A stretch of DNA of 43,497 nucleotides from Phytopseudomonas flavescens. Lineage in GTDB: Bacteria; Pseudomonadota; Gammaproteobacteria; Pseudomonadales; Pseudomonadaceae. Of this stretch, positions 15,280 through 22,702 are shown piece after piece. The stretch lies in assembly GCF_900100535.1 (NCBI RefSeq), contig NZ_FNDG01000026.1:1-43497 (forward strand), read 5' to 3'. The stretch's first letter is position 1. Each line of letters opens with the position of its first letter. The position numbers and the translations under genes were made by a program. The notes below the pieces were generated by a model. The model was given only the letters and a program-made list of their open reading frames with translations, did no database searches and had not been told where the DNA came from.

Positions 15280-15593
15280 CAGGCGCCGCCCCAGTACTTC
15301 TCAGGGCGCGCAATACCTGCGCGGCAATCAACGGTGTATTCGGTGATGTCCACGCCCAGGCTGGTCAGGCCGCAGATCCACACGCCGGACGGCTGTTTAT
15401 TGAGGGTCACAGTGGATCGGTCTGCCAGGTAGTCGAGTTCGCGGCGCAGCTCCAGCGGAGTGGCGTCGGGGTAAATGCCCTGAATGGTCGACAGCACAAC
15501 CGCTTCATGTGGATCGAGCGGACGAGAGTTGTTCAGGGTTAGCAGGATGTACCAGCGCATGGATTCGCGCCGGGCCTTGGCTGCATCAATCAT
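15279..15593 (-). CDS. Mu gp26-like protein
   Basis: A 104-residue protein upstream of the DUF3486 gene, matching Mu gp26 by position and by the sequence LLTLNNSRPLDPHEAVVLSTIQGIYPDATPLELRRELDYLADR, which reads as a winged-helix-like segment. Function is not established; it probably belongs to the packaging or lysis module. The start overlaps the end of the preceding gene by eight bases. Confidence 0.65.
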   Translation of the reverse strand: MIDAAKARRESMRWYILLTLNNSRPLDPHEAVVLSTIQGIYPDATPLELRRELDYLADRSTVTLNKQPSGVWICGLTSLGVDITEYTVDCRAGIARPEKYWGGA

Positions 15594-15954
15594 GTGCTTT
15601 GCCTCGTATCTGAATGAGTTCTAGCTTGCTGGCCAGCGCGTCAAGCTTGGCCTCGATAATCGTCTGATTGCGCACGTAGTCCTCACGTCGTACGTACTGC
15701 AGCGGCAAGTCGGCCTGGAAGCGCAGGAAGCTTTTTTCCAATTGCCGCAGCGCCTCTGCGTCCTTGTCCTGCCGCTCGATCAGCTTGGAGAAAGCGTTCT
15801 CTTGGGCTTGATCGCGCTCGGTCATGCGCTTTTCCATCTGGTTGAGCAGCAGCTTGACCAGGCCGAAAACGATGGTGGTAAAGATGCCCAACAGGCTGAT
15901 AGCCCAGCCGATCAGCTCAGCGATGCCCAACTGCGTTACCTCGGGAAATGGCAT
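15586..15954 (-). CDS. membrane-anchored coiled-coil protein (DUF2730/Mu gp25-like)
   Basis: A 122-residue protein with one strong transmembrane helix (about 12-37, LIGWAISLLGIFTTIVFGLVKLLL) followed by a long charged coiled-coil (about 38-115). This matches the Mu gp25/DUF2730 type. Its position after the spanin genes, with no other holin-like gene in the lysis block, leaves open a role in membrane release of the SAR endolysin. The start at 15954 overlaps the Rz stop (TAATG), which argues against the longer upstream frame. Confidence 0.6.
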   Translation of the reverse strand: MPFPEVTQLGIAELIGWAISLLGIFTTIVFGLVKLLLNQMEKRMTERDQAQENAFSKLIERQDKDAEALRQLEKSFLRFQADLPLQYVRREDYVRNQTIIEAKLDALASKLELIQIRGKAHD

Positions 15955-16553
15955 TACTTGGTTCCCTGTACAGCATCGATCAGAGCATCGAGCTGTGCTG
16001 CTGTGTTGCGGCACTGCTCGGCATAACGAACGTGATGGGCAAGGATGTCGGCCCGGCCGATGCCTGCGGGTAGTTGGTCAAGTGTTCTGGCTTCGGTGCT
16101 TTGCGCATTAGCTCCGCCGGGTACTGTGGCGGCGGGCAGCTCGGTGCTAGCTCCGGTGGCCTCGTTCCACACCCGGACAAAGCCGCGAGTAAACATGCAA
16201 GCAGGCAAGGGCTCAGGCGGCGTGTCGAGTGCCTGACGGTATAGGTCGTTGACACGGGCAATCTCCCCGGAAAGTCGGTCGGTGGTTTTACGGTGTTGGC
16301 GTTGCTGCTCAGCGAGATCAGTGGCTAACTCATCGTTGCGCGTCTGTTCTTCCTGCAGGCGTTTGGCAGCTGCTTTGGCATCGGCTAGTTCTTTCGCTTG
16401 GTGCTCTCCGCGCAACAGATTCAGGGCACGAGTACCCTCGGTTTGAGCCTTCGAGTAGCCGTCTTCATACGCTCCGTCCTGCAGGTGGTTGACCCAAAGG
16501 CCTAGCGCCCCGATAAGCACCAGGGGAAACCAAGGCCGTAGGAAGTCGAGCAT
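15954..16553 (-). CDS. inner-membrane spanin Rz
   Basis: A 199-residue i-spanin. It has a short N-terminal transmembrane segment (about 3-23, FLRPWFPLVLIGALGLWVNHL) and a long charged periplasmic coiled-coil (NLLRGEHQAKELADAKAAAKRLQEEQTRNDEL), then a Pro-rich region and a Cys-containing C-terminal part. Together with Rz1 it would fuse inner and outer membranes at the last step of lysis. The ATG at 16553 overlaps the endolysin stop as TGATG. The Rz1 gene is nested inside it in another frame. Confidence 0.8.
   Translation of the reverse strand: MLDFLRPWFPLVLIGALGLWVNHLQDGAYEDGYSKAQTEGTRALNLLRGEHQAKELADAKAAAKRLQEEQTRNDELATDLAEQQRQHRKTTDRLSGEIARVNDLYRQALDTPPEPLPACMFTRGFVRVWNEATGASTELPAATVPGGANAQSTEARTLDQLPAGIGRADILAHHVRYAEQCRNTAAQLDALIDAVQGTK
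15980..16255 (-). CDS. outer-membrane spanin Rz1, nested in Rz
   Basis: A 91-residue lipoprotein frame entirely inside Rz. The GTG at 16255 is preceded seven bases upstream by GGGGAG, better placed than the TTG two codons earlier. The product has a positively charged start, a hydrophobic stretch (CLLACLLAALSGC) and a lipobox ending at Cys29, then a Pro-rich sequence (PPELAPSCPPPQYPAEL), the hallmark of o-spanins. It would anchor in the inner leaflet of the outer membrane and pair with Rz. Confidence 0.8.
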   Translation of the reverse strand: MSTTYTVRHSTRRLSPCLLACLLAALSGCGTRPPELAPSCPPPQYPAELMRKAPKPEHLTNYPQASAGPTSLPITFVMPSSAATQQHSSML

Positions 16554-17083
16554 CACAACCCCTCCTTGCACAGGCGAACTTCAGCCAGGCGACGATTGTG
16601 CAAACCGCGCACGAATACCTTTCTGCCTTGTGCATCGGTGACGTAGGCCCACACCGGGCGGCCGTCAGCCCCCCACGCCAGGGCGTTACAGCCTTCTGTC
16701 ACCCGGCCCATATTGATCAGTACGGCAGCACGGCTTGCGCATGTCGAAGGGTTACCGACGTTGTGGCCATGGCTGCTTAGGGCATCGAACGTGCTCTGAG
16801 TTATTGCGGTATTGGTGATGCAATCGGCCAATTCCAGCTGGCCCTTGCTCACAACCAGGCGTTCCACCTCTTCACAGCGCTCATCTGACCAGTAGTCGCC
16901 AACGATTACCGGATAGGGGCTGGTATGTTTGGTGATGCCTTTGCAGACGGTAGGCAGGCCACGGGCCAGATTGTCTGGTTTGACTGTGTTCTGACCGTCG
17001 CCCTCCCAAGTGCCTAGGAACGCCATCAGTGGCGCGCTAGCCAGCAGCAGCGTACCAACTGTAATCCTGCCTCTTAGCGACAT
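16553..17083 (-). CDS. endolysin, GH24-type lysozyme with SAR signal-anchor
   Basis: A 176-residue muralytic enzyme of the phage lysozyme type. The N-terminus (MSLRGRITVGTLLLASAPLMAFLGTWEG) is a weakly hydrophobic Gly/Ala-rich segment directly abutting the catalytic Glu, which is how signal-anchor-release endolysins look. After it come DNLARGLPTVCKGIT and QSTFDALSSHGHNVG, typical of GH24 lysozymes of this lineage, and several Cys residues that could control activity. It would cut peptidoglycan after release from the inner membrane. The first Glu-Asp-Thr spacing is not the canonical T4 pattern, so exact active-site assignment is uncertain. Confidence 0.75.
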   Translation of the reverse strand: MSLRGRITVGTLLLASAPLMAFLGTWEGDGQNTVKPDNLARGLPTVCKGITKHTSPYPVIVGDYWSDERCEEVERLVVSKGQLELADCITNTAITQSTFDALSSHGHNVGNPSTCASRAAVLINMGRVTEGCNALAWGADGRPVWAYVTDAQGRKVFVRGLHNRRLAEVRLCKEGL

Positions 17084-17397
17084 GGTGCAGTGCCTCCGAT
17101 TGAGGCGCGGGCATTCGCCAGGTGCTGAGCAGCAACAACCGCAGAGCCACGCTTGGCCATCGGAGGCACATACTTGCCAATACTCGGCACTTCCGCTTTT
17201 GTTTGAAGGCGTAGGGCTTCCCGCTTTGCGGTGAACTTCGCGTTTTTTTGCCTAGCTAGTTCCACATGGCGGTTAACCATGCCGTGCCATTCAGTAGGGC
17301 AGCGTCGGTAAACCTGCTCGCGCTCTGCATCGGTATGGCAGGCGAGCATCTGATCTGCGTAAGCCCGAGGTGAAGAGGGCGCTGGGGTCTGTTGCAT
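17074..17397 (-). CDS. hypothetical protein at the start of the lysis operon
   Basis: A 107-residue, basic, hydrophilic protein with no transmembrane helix or signal peptide (starts MQQTPAPSSPRAYADQMLACHTDAEREQVYRRCP). Its end overlaps the endolysin start, so it appears translationally coupled to lysis. I do not recognise a family. It is the first gene after the terminator at 17473-17499, so the late promoter should lie just upstream. Confidence 0.6.
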   Translation of the reverse strand: MQQTPAPSSPRAYADQMLACHTDAEREQVYRRCPTEWHGMVNRHVELARQKNAKFTAKREALRLQTKAEVPSIGKYVPPMAKRGSAVVAAQHLANARASIGGTAPCR

Positions 17398-17472
17398 GGC
17401 TGAACCTGCATCGTAGGGAACGACGCTAGGTTCGCGTGAGGCGGGGTCTGCGGGAGTTTCTTAAAGGCACAA

Positions 17473-17499
17473 GAAAAAGCCCCGCATTTGGCGGGGTTT
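17473..17499 (-). terminator. terminator between early/middle and late regions
   Basis: On the minus strand AACCCCGC and GCGGGGCT pair around a short AAAT-type loop and are followed by TTTTTC. It lies immediately after the stop of the secreted-protein gene, separating the Mor-containing block from the lysis/late block. Confidence 0.75.
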
Positions 17500-17505
17500 C
17501 GCTGA

Positions 17506-18036
17506 TTACTCGTTTTCTCCAGCGGCTTTGCGCATTACGCGCATCACCTCTTCGGCTTCATCGCCTGTGTATCCCTCGGACAGGAGTTCCTGCTTTCTGT
17601 CGACGGGCTTCGTCACGTCGTAGCCCAAGTCAGGAGATTCAATCTCGCGAGCGCACTGTGCGGAGTCATCCTTCCACCTCTTAGAGGCATACTGCTGCGA
17701 TTGCTCGTCAGGAATCTTGTTCAGGCATGCCCCATTCAACGAGGCCACATTAAGCAGCATTTGCCTACAACCAGAGTAAACGAAGCGGGCCCTATACTTC
17801 TGATGGTCATCGGGCTGCGCTTCAAGGCGCGTGTCGACGGTTTTCATGATGGAGAATAGCGTGGGCAGGTTCCTGCTCTCACAGGCTCGCACGTTGCTAT
17901 CCCATAGATTGACTGCCAGCGCTTGGTTCCCCCTAGCTTCCCGTGCGGCAACCTCGTCACTGACTGCTTTGGGAATATCCGCCGTGTGGCCAATAAGAGG
18001 CAAAAGCAGCACAAGTGCTGACAGTCCTTTTTTCAA
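17506..18036 (-). CDS. secreted hypothetical protein, possible moron
   Basis: A 176-residue protein with a clear N-terminal signal peptide (MKKGLSALVLLLPLIGHTA, likely cleaved before DIPK) and several Cys residues that could form periplasmic disulfides. The TTG start overlaps the Mor stop; AAGGA lies eight bases upstream. The gene is more A/T-rich than the surrounding phage genes and is followed by a strong terminator, the typical framing of a moron or regulated prophage gene. No family was recognised; the mature protein is helical and acidic. Confidence 0.6.
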   Translation of the reverse strand: MKKGLSALVLLLPLIGHTADIPKAVSDEVAAREARGNQALAVNLWDSNVRACESRNLPTLFSIMKTVDTRLEAQPDDHQKYRARFVYSGCRQMLLNVASLNGACLNKIPDEQSQQYASKRWKDDSAQCAREIESPDLGYDVTKPVDRKQELLSEGYTGDEAEEVMRVMRKAAGENE

Positions 18037-18467
18037 TGCACCGTTCCTTCATCGAACCCGAATAGGTCGGGCTCGTTGCGGCGATGCAAGGCCCGTTGAC
18101 GGGCGATGATGTCATAAATGGTTGGTGAGGCAAGTCGGTATTTCCTTACCAACTCCATGGGCTGAATGTTGTGCTCGCGCCAGTCCCGAAAGATCGACGC
18201 GTCACGCACCGCCTTCTTCAGCGCATCGCCACGGGGCAGGTAGATCACCGAACCACCCATGGTGTCACAGATGGCAAACACCACAGCCCTTGCCAGTTCT
18301 GGCACCTGGGGTAAGTCCGGCATTTTGGTACGCAGCTCTGCCTCGGCTATCTCGACCATCTCTTTCAGCGTACCTTCCCAGCGATGCAAGATCGCGGGAT
18401 CTGCCATGTTGGCCAGCACCTTTATAGGGTCTAGCTTGTCGATGTCATCTTCAAATAGTCCAGTCAC
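18033..18467 (-). CDS. Mor/C-family middle/late transcription activator
   Basis: A 144-residue member of the Mor transcription activator family. The conserved core (LARAVVFAICDTMGGSVIYLPRGDALKKAVRDASIFRDWREHNI, then ELVRKYRLASPTIYDII) contains the dimerisation region and C-terminal helix-turn-helix. In Mu, Mor and C bind at middle and late promoters. Here only one such gene is seen, so it probably switches on the lysis/late block directly. It uses a GTG start with GGGAGG six bases upstream. Confidence 0.85.
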   Translation of the reverse strand: MTGLFEDDIDKLDPIKVLANMADPAILHRWEGTLKEMVEIAEAELRTKMPDLPQVPELARAVVFAICDTMGGSVIYLPRGDALKKAVRDASIFRDWREHNIQPMELVRKYRLASPTIYDIIARQRALHRRNEPDLFGFDEGTVH

Positions 18468-18872
18468 TCACAGCCTCCCGTTGCGCTTAGCGTTGTAGAT
18501 CAGCGCGGCAATCATTCGTGTCAGTTGGTCTCCATCGAGCCATTCCACTCGCTCGACTTTGAACATGTGTTGAGCCATGGCATCTGCGTAACTCCATGGG
18601 CGATTTGCCTCTGCGAGTAGCGCCTCAATCTTGCCAACCTGGGATTTACGGTCGGAGCTCGGCTTAGGTTTCGGGCGGTCGGTGCGCTTAGCTGCAGTCT
18701 TTGGCTTGAAGCCAAGCCTTTCCAGCTCAGCCAGCACACGACCGACCTGACCAGGTGTAAGGTCAGTGGATGATTTAACCCCGGCAACGCGAGCCAGAAT
18801 GGCGTAGTAAGCGTCATCGTCCAGGCCAAGCTGGCGGCGGGCGATCTGGATCTTCTGTTTTGCTGCGCTCAT
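18468..18872 (-). CDS. gemA: GemA-like regulatory protein (DUF1018)
   Basis: A 134-residue DUF1018 protein, the family of Mu GemA. It opens MSAAKQKIQIARRQLGLDDDAYYAILARVAGVKSSTDLTPGQ and ends with RMIAALIYNAKRNGRL, matching the family at both ends. GemA modulates host gene expression and DNA topology in Mu. Here, as in Mu, it directly precedes the Mor gene. Confidence 0.82.
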   Translation of the reverse strand: MSAAKQKIQIARRQLGLDDDAYYAILARVAGVKSSTDLTPGQVGRVLAELERLGFKPKTAAKRTDRPKPKPSSDRKSQVGKIEALLAEANRPWSYADAMAQHMFKVERVEWLDGDQLTRMIAALIYNAKRNGRL

Positions 18873-19147
18873 ACAGGACTCCTCGGGTTCATTGCGTCGA
18901 GGTAGGCGGCAGGGTTGCGCCTGGCCATGCTTGCCATGTAGCGCACGGCCAGGGTTATTGCCTCGTCGCGCTCTTCAAACCCGCCAACCTGCTGCATGGT
19001 TTCCAGGTCGCTACGGGTGCCACGGTAGGTGGTCACCTTGATTACCTCCGCACCCATGCGTTCACGGTGCTCGGCATCTCTGTCGCGTTTGTTCTGTTGC
19101 CGCTGGGCGTCTTGCTGACGCACCTGGGGTGTTCTCTTCTTGCTCAT
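18869..19147 (-). CDS. hypothetical early phage protein
   Basis: A 92-residue, very basic and polar N-terminal half (MSKKRTPQVRQQDAQRQQNKRDRDAEHRERMG) followed by a helical region (LETMQQVGGFEERDEAITLAVRYMASMARRNPAAYL). The basic start suggests nucleic-acid binding, but no known domain was recognised. It overlaps the GemA start by four bases, so the two are co-translated. Confidence 0.6.
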   Translation of the reverse strand: MSKKRTPQVRQQDAQRQQNKRDRDAEHRERMGAEVIKVTTYRGTRSDLETMQQVGGFEERDEAITLAVRYMASMARRNPAAYLDAMNPRSPV

Positions 19148-19216
19148 ATTGGCTGCTCGTCAGTACCCAGCCACCACGCTGGGCAGACCGTCCCGGCTAG
19201 GCCGGGGCGGTTTCGC

Positions 19217-19456
19217 TTAGTGGATGGTGGGGTTGAGGGCGATCTTCTCAGCCATCGCCTGGCACTTATCGCAACTGCACGGGGCGCCTGCCTGCAGGGC
19301 ATCTGGCAGTGGAATACGTGCGATCAGGCGAGCCTGCTGAATCATCACGCTGGTTAGCTGCGCAGCGCGCGTCTGGCCACCTTGCCCGCCGTGAACGCTG
19401 ATGTTCACGCCGCCAATCTCTTCGTTGTCTTCAATGATGATCTGGAACTTAGCCAT
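19217..19456 (-). CDS. hypothetical early phage protein with CxCxxC motif
   Basis: A 79-residue protein starting MAKFQIIIEDNEEIGGVNISVHG and containing a Cys-Ser-Cys-Asp-Lys-Cys cluster near its C-terminus, possibly a metal site. No family recognised. It lies in the early gene run and has a plausible ribosome-binding site just before its ATG. Confidence 0.55.
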   Translation of the reverse strand: MAKFQIIIEDNEEIGGVNISVHGGQGGQTRAAQLTSVMIQQARLIARIPLPDALQAGAPCSCDKCQAMAEKIALNPTIH

Positions 19457-19515
19457 GGGTATTCTCGATATGTCCGTGTAAGTGTTGAGCGTCTGTCGCG
19501 CTTTGGTTTGTTTGC

Positions 19516-19788
19516 TCAGGCGCCCAGCGCCCTGAATCCTGGTTTGTTCTGTTCGCCAAGCTGCTGGATGAAGCGGGCTAACTCAGTGAGTGCAGCACGT
19601 TCGGTGGCGCTCTCGCGCATGCCCGGCACCAAGGTCTCCCCACCTGGGCCGGTTACCGCAGTACCCGCCAGCACCTTGTGCAGTACATCGCGGGTTCCTT
19701 TCGCGATCCCAATGGCGCCGTCTGGCACCTTGCGCCCAATCTGAATAGCGCCGTCCTTCCCGCAATGAGCGAAATATGTGATGTGCAT
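19516..19788 (-). CDS. hypothetical early phage protein
   Basis: A 90-residue protein (MHITYFAHCGKDGAIQIGRKVPDGAIGIAKGTRDVLHKVLAG) with no recognised domain. I place the start at ATG 19788, which has GGAG eight bases upstream; a TTG two codons earlier sits too close. It follows the DUF3164 gene directly. Confidence 0.6.
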   Translation of the reverse strand: MHITYFAHCGKDGAIQIGRKVPDGAIGIAKGTRDVLHKVLAGTAVTGPGGETLVPGMRESATERAALTELARFIQQLGEQNKPGFRALGA

Positions 19789-19790
19789 AT

Positions 19791-20402
19791 TCAAAGCTCC
19801 GCAAGGTTGAGACTGATAGGGGTGAAGCTGTCCGAGTCGCCAAGACGCTCATAGATGCGGACATAAGCTTTTGAACCCACCACCTGGCAGGCTTCGGCAA
19901 TCGCAATCATTGCGCGGCTCCAGCGCTCGTCTTGAATTTCCAAGCGGCGCAGTGCGAGCACACGGGCCGTACTGATGTCGCCGTTCTTGTCGACGCGGAA
20001 AGCCTCGTTAACCACTGTCAGCAGCTCAGGCCGTGCCCCTTGCGTCCACTCGACCAAGCATTCGTCGATTAGTGATCGCGCAGCCTGCAGGCGCTCATCG
20101 AAGGCAATGCGTTCTTGGATAGCGCGCTGGATTTTGTAGCGCCCATCGAAGCTCAGCAGGCTGACATTGCCTTTCTTGCCGCCCAGCTTCGCGTTGTACT
20201 GCTCGGCGGAAAGATCCACGAATGCCTCGATGTCACCAAAAGCGCCTGCCTTAAATGCGACCATCTTCGCTTTGAGATCTCGTGCGAGATCGACCAGCTC
20301 GCAGACCAAGCGGTCGCGCTCCAAGTCGATTGGCTTGATCAAGCTTTCCAGCACCAGGCGTTTCTGTGCGTCCTGGCGATAACCATCTGGAATCGTGTTC
20401 AT
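19791..20402 (-). CDS. DUF3164 family early phage protein
   Basis: A 203-residue protein matching DUF3164, a family common in the early region of Mu-like phages (VDLSAEQYNAKLGGKKGNVSLLSFDGRYKIQRAIQERIAFDERLQAAR, then LLTVVNEAFRVDKNGDISTARVLALRRLEI). It is a mostly helical cytoplasmic protein without transmembrane segments. Its function is not known. Confidence 0.78.
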   Translation of the reverse strand: MNTIPDGYRQDAQKRLVLESLIKPIDLERDRLVCELVDLARDLKAKMVAFKAGAFGDIEAFVDLSAEQYNAKLGGKKGNVSLLSFDGRYKIQRAIQERIAFDERLQAARSLIDECLVEWTQGARPELLTVVNEAFRVDKNGDISTARVLALRRLEIQDERWSRAMIAIAEACQVVGSKAYVRIYERLGDSDSFTPISLNLAEL

Positions 20403-20779
20403 TGGTGCTGTTCCTTTGTCTGTTTGAGGCGGGGCTTCAAGCTGGCGATCAAGTCAGCCAACTGCCTCCGCCCATTGGTTCGTTGCGTATCTGTCAGCTC
20501 TGGTTTGGGCAGGGCCGGCAGTCCCTTGCGGGCAGGCATTTCTCTTAGAAGTCTGGCCGGTGCTGGCCAGCGGTCGCAGGTGGCAAACAAGGTGCTAAAG
20601 GCTTGCTTGAACCGCTCTGCGTCTTGCTCCTCCTCCCAGTAGCGGCCCTTGCTCAGGGCAACCAGCCAGATGTCCATAGTCTGAGTAACCGAGTCGGCGG
20701 CGGGCGCTCCGTCCAGGCGCAGGGCTATCAGCCCCATCAACCCCTGAGCCACTTCGCGCTCCAACCATTTATCCGCCAT
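20399..20779 (-). CDS. hypothetical early phage protein
   Basis: A 126-residue protein starting MADKWLEREVAQGLMGLIALRLDGAPAADSVTQTMDIW with a helical middle (EEEQDAERFKQAFSTLFATCDRWPAPARLL) and a basic, polar C-terminus. The pattern is reminiscent of phage replication-accessory or packaging-associated proteins, but I could not assign a family. The ATG at 20779 falls just inside the end of the upstream gene. Confidence 0.55.
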   Translation of the reverse strand: MADKWLEREVAQGLMGLIALRLDGAPAADSVTQTMDIWLVALSKGRYWEEEQDAERFKQAFSTLFATCDRWPAPARLLREMPARKGLPALPKPELTDTQRTNGRRQLADLIASLKPRLKQTKEQHQ

Positions 20780-21257
20780 TGATGCGCTCCTGAAGCGCGG
20801 CGATGGCATTGGCTGTCTGGCTAGTTGGCCGGCCCGACAGGCGAGCTGTTGCGCCCGTTAATGCAACGGCTGTCGCTGCCTCTGGTTGCCATTGGCTGAT
20901 TACCTGATACAACCAGCCATGCCCCTTGAGTGGAGTGACCAGCCGGCCAGATTCACGCGCAATGAGGCTCTGCTCAATGGCCCATACCCAGGCCGCTGGC
21001 GGTGCATCGTGAATCTGGCCGTTACGCTCGACCCGCTGGGCCTGCATGTCCGGCAACAGCTCTCCCAGCAGCTTGGCCACACGATCCAGCGTCAGTTCGC
21101 GGGCATCGGGACGAAAGAGACCCAGGTAGCGAATCAGCGCGTTGCCAAGCGGGCCTGACAACTTGAACGCAACACCCAGCGCTTCACGGGCACCGTCGTG
21201 TGCAATGAGCGCGTCAAGGCTCAACGTGGTTCCGCAGTTCGGGCATCGTGTGCGCAT
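20769..21257 (-). CDS. hypothetical early phage protein with N-terminal CxxC
   Basis: A 162-residue protein beginning MRTRCPNCGTTLSLDALIAHDGAREAL, a single zinc-ribbon knuckle followed by a helical region that includes LSGPLGNALIRYLGLFRPDARELTLDRVAKLLGELLPDMQ. A matching second Cys pair is not seen, so metal binding is uncertain. The start at 21257 overlaps the upstream stop as TGATG. This type of protein recurs in Pseudomonas Mu-like early regions but has no known function. Confidence 0.6.
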   Translation of the reverse strand: MRTRCPNCGTTLSLDALIAHDGAREALGVAFKLSGPLGNALIRYLGLFRPDARELTLDRVAKLLGELLPDMQAQRVERNGQIHDAPPAAWVWAIEQSLIARESGRLVTPLKGHGWLYQVISQWQPEAATAVALTGATARLSGRPTSQTANAIAALQERINGG

Positions 21258-21574
21258 CAATGCAGCTCCCAGTCGTATCGCTTACGACTGCTGATGGGCT
21301 CTCGCCACTGAACAGTCACCCCATCGCTTACCGCTCGGTACAGCGTGCTACCTGCCGATGGTGACTGAGCGAACCCTTGCAAGGTCAGGCAATCAGCAAT
21401 GCGGTTCGCCATTTCGTGGCTGATAACAATGCAGTTGTGTTCGCTGTCCTGGCTGAGAATCACAACGCCTGCACGGCGTAGTGCTCGGGATGCAGCGTTA
21501 AACGCGCAGAGCTGGTTCGCAAATACCTCAGTCAGCACCCTGAGCGGGCGCGGCTGCTCAATGGACGGTTGCAT
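21257..21574 (-). CDS. hypothetical early phage protein
   Basis: A 105-residue protein (MQPSIEQPRPLRVLTEVFANQLCAFNAASRALRRAGVVILSQ) with a helical N-terminal half and a strand-rich C-terminal half. No family recognised. I chose ATG 21574, with AGGGGG five bases upstream, over a GTG two codons earlier. Confidence 0.5.
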   Translation of the reverse strand: MQPSIEQPRPLRVLTEVFANQLCAFNAASRALRRAGVVILSQDSEHNCIVISHEMANRIADCLTLQGFAQSPSAGSTLYRAVSDGVTVQWREPISSRKRYDWELH

Positions 21575-21932
21575 GGCCACCCCCTGTGCAGTTCGGATTC
21601 ATCGGGCACTGCTGGCAGGCGCGCCAGTGCTGCATGGATTGCGGGTTATGAGTCGGCGCCGGGCGCGCGCGATAGCTTTGGCACTGCTCCACTGTGATCG
21701 GCTCAGCTACGGCGGCACACTCGATCCGACCAAGAACCTCCATAACACGGCGCTCGACACCAGCAGTGCTGGGGCTGGTGTACTTGTTGGCCAGCACCAG
21801 GCTTACTGCCGTGCGGCTCATGCCAATACGGGCTGCAGCTTTGCTCTTGTCGGTGCAGCTCGCTTCAGCGGCAAGCAGACGGATGAACAGGGGCGGTTCT
21901 GCTCCCCAGGCAGAGATGTCTACACGGCTCAT
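21558..21932 (-). CDS. HTH protein with a C-terminal Cys cluster
   Basis: A 124-residue protein. Residues about 30-50 form a helix-turn-helix (KAAARIGMSRTAVSLVLANKY) of LacI/Cro-like type. The C-terminal part carries four Cys residues, C84 and C106-x2-C109-x5-C115, which could bind zinc or an iron-sulfur cluster. It is probably an early regulator. The combination of HTH and Cys cluster suggests a redox- or metal-responsive switch, which is inference. Confidence 0.6.
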   Translation of the reverse strand: MSRVDISAWGAEPPLFIRLLAAEASCTDKSKAAARIGMSRTAVSLVLANKYTSPSTAGVERRVMEVLGRIECAAVAEPITVEQCQSYRARPAPTHNPQSMQHWRACQQCPMNPNCTGGGHATVH

Positions 21933-22702
21933 TGGACTGTCCCCGTGCCAGTGATCGGGGCAAGCTCAAGGCGTGTGCGCTGCAGTAGGTCAGCCAACTC
22001 GGGGTGCTGCTTCCAGTCCATGCTTGACCACTCAGCCAGCAGGGCGCGAGCGCGCTCGTTTTCTTCTTTGGCCCACACGTCTTCGTAGGGCTCGCTCTGT
22101 TGACTGGCTGCCTTGGCGAAAGCCACGCGCTCAAGGTTCGGGTCATAAACCTGAAGAGACTGCATCTCATGTACGACAGGCGGTTTTGGCCCGGTGTAGC
22201 GTGAAGGAATTAGGCGGAAGGTGTCTCCAACCTTGGGCTTTGGGTTCTGAGTACGTACCACATAACCTGCTGTGGCCAGGGCATTGAGATAGTCCCTCAA
22301 GCGCCGTACGTTGATCTTGGCTTCACCAACACAAACTGCCGCATGCAACTCATGTATGGTCAGGTCATTGCCAAGGATGCGCAGTGTGCGCCAGACGTTC
22401 TCAATAGCGAGGTGAGCAGTTGTGCGCTCACCTTTGGCATTCAGCCGTGGGTAATCAACCCCTTCATCTTGCACTAGGCGCCAAACGACTCGAATGGGTA
22501 GCTTGTTCGGCTCAAGTACAGCGATGATTTTTGCCTGAGCTAGCGCATGGAGGTAGATCCTGACGTCTGCGGGCATCTGACAGGAACGGCGGGTGATATC
22601 GTGCATTGTGAAGCCTTCACCCAGCACGCGAATCTCATCCCAGATACGTTGCCGTGGCTCTTTACCCGTGGCTGCTGTGGCATTGAACGCTTTGCGTAGC
22701 AT
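21929..22702 (-). CDS. winged-helix-like early phage protein
   Basis: A 257-residue protein directly after the B gene. It has two repeated winged-helix-like units: WDEIRVLGEGFTMHDITRRSCQMPADVRIYLHALAQAKIIAVL and WRTLRILGNDLTIHELHAAVCVGEAKINVRRLRDYLNALATAGYVV. Each resembles the other, suggesting internal duplication. It probably binds DNA. Its exact role in transposition or replication is unknown. The start at 22702 overlaps the B stop (TGATG). Confidence 0.6.
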   Translation of the reverse strand: MLRKAFNATAATGKEPRQRIWDEIRVLGEGFTMHDITRRSCQMPADVRIYLHALAQAKIIAVLEPNKLPIRVVWRLVQDEGVDYPRLNAKGERTTAHLAIENVWRTLRILGNDLTIHELHAAVCVGEAKINVRRLRDYLNALATAGYVVRTQNPKPKVGDTFRLIPSRYTGPKPPVVHEMQSLQVYDPNLERVAFAKAASQQSEPYEDVWAKEENERARALLAEWSSMDWKQHPELADLLQRTRLELAPITGTGTVQ

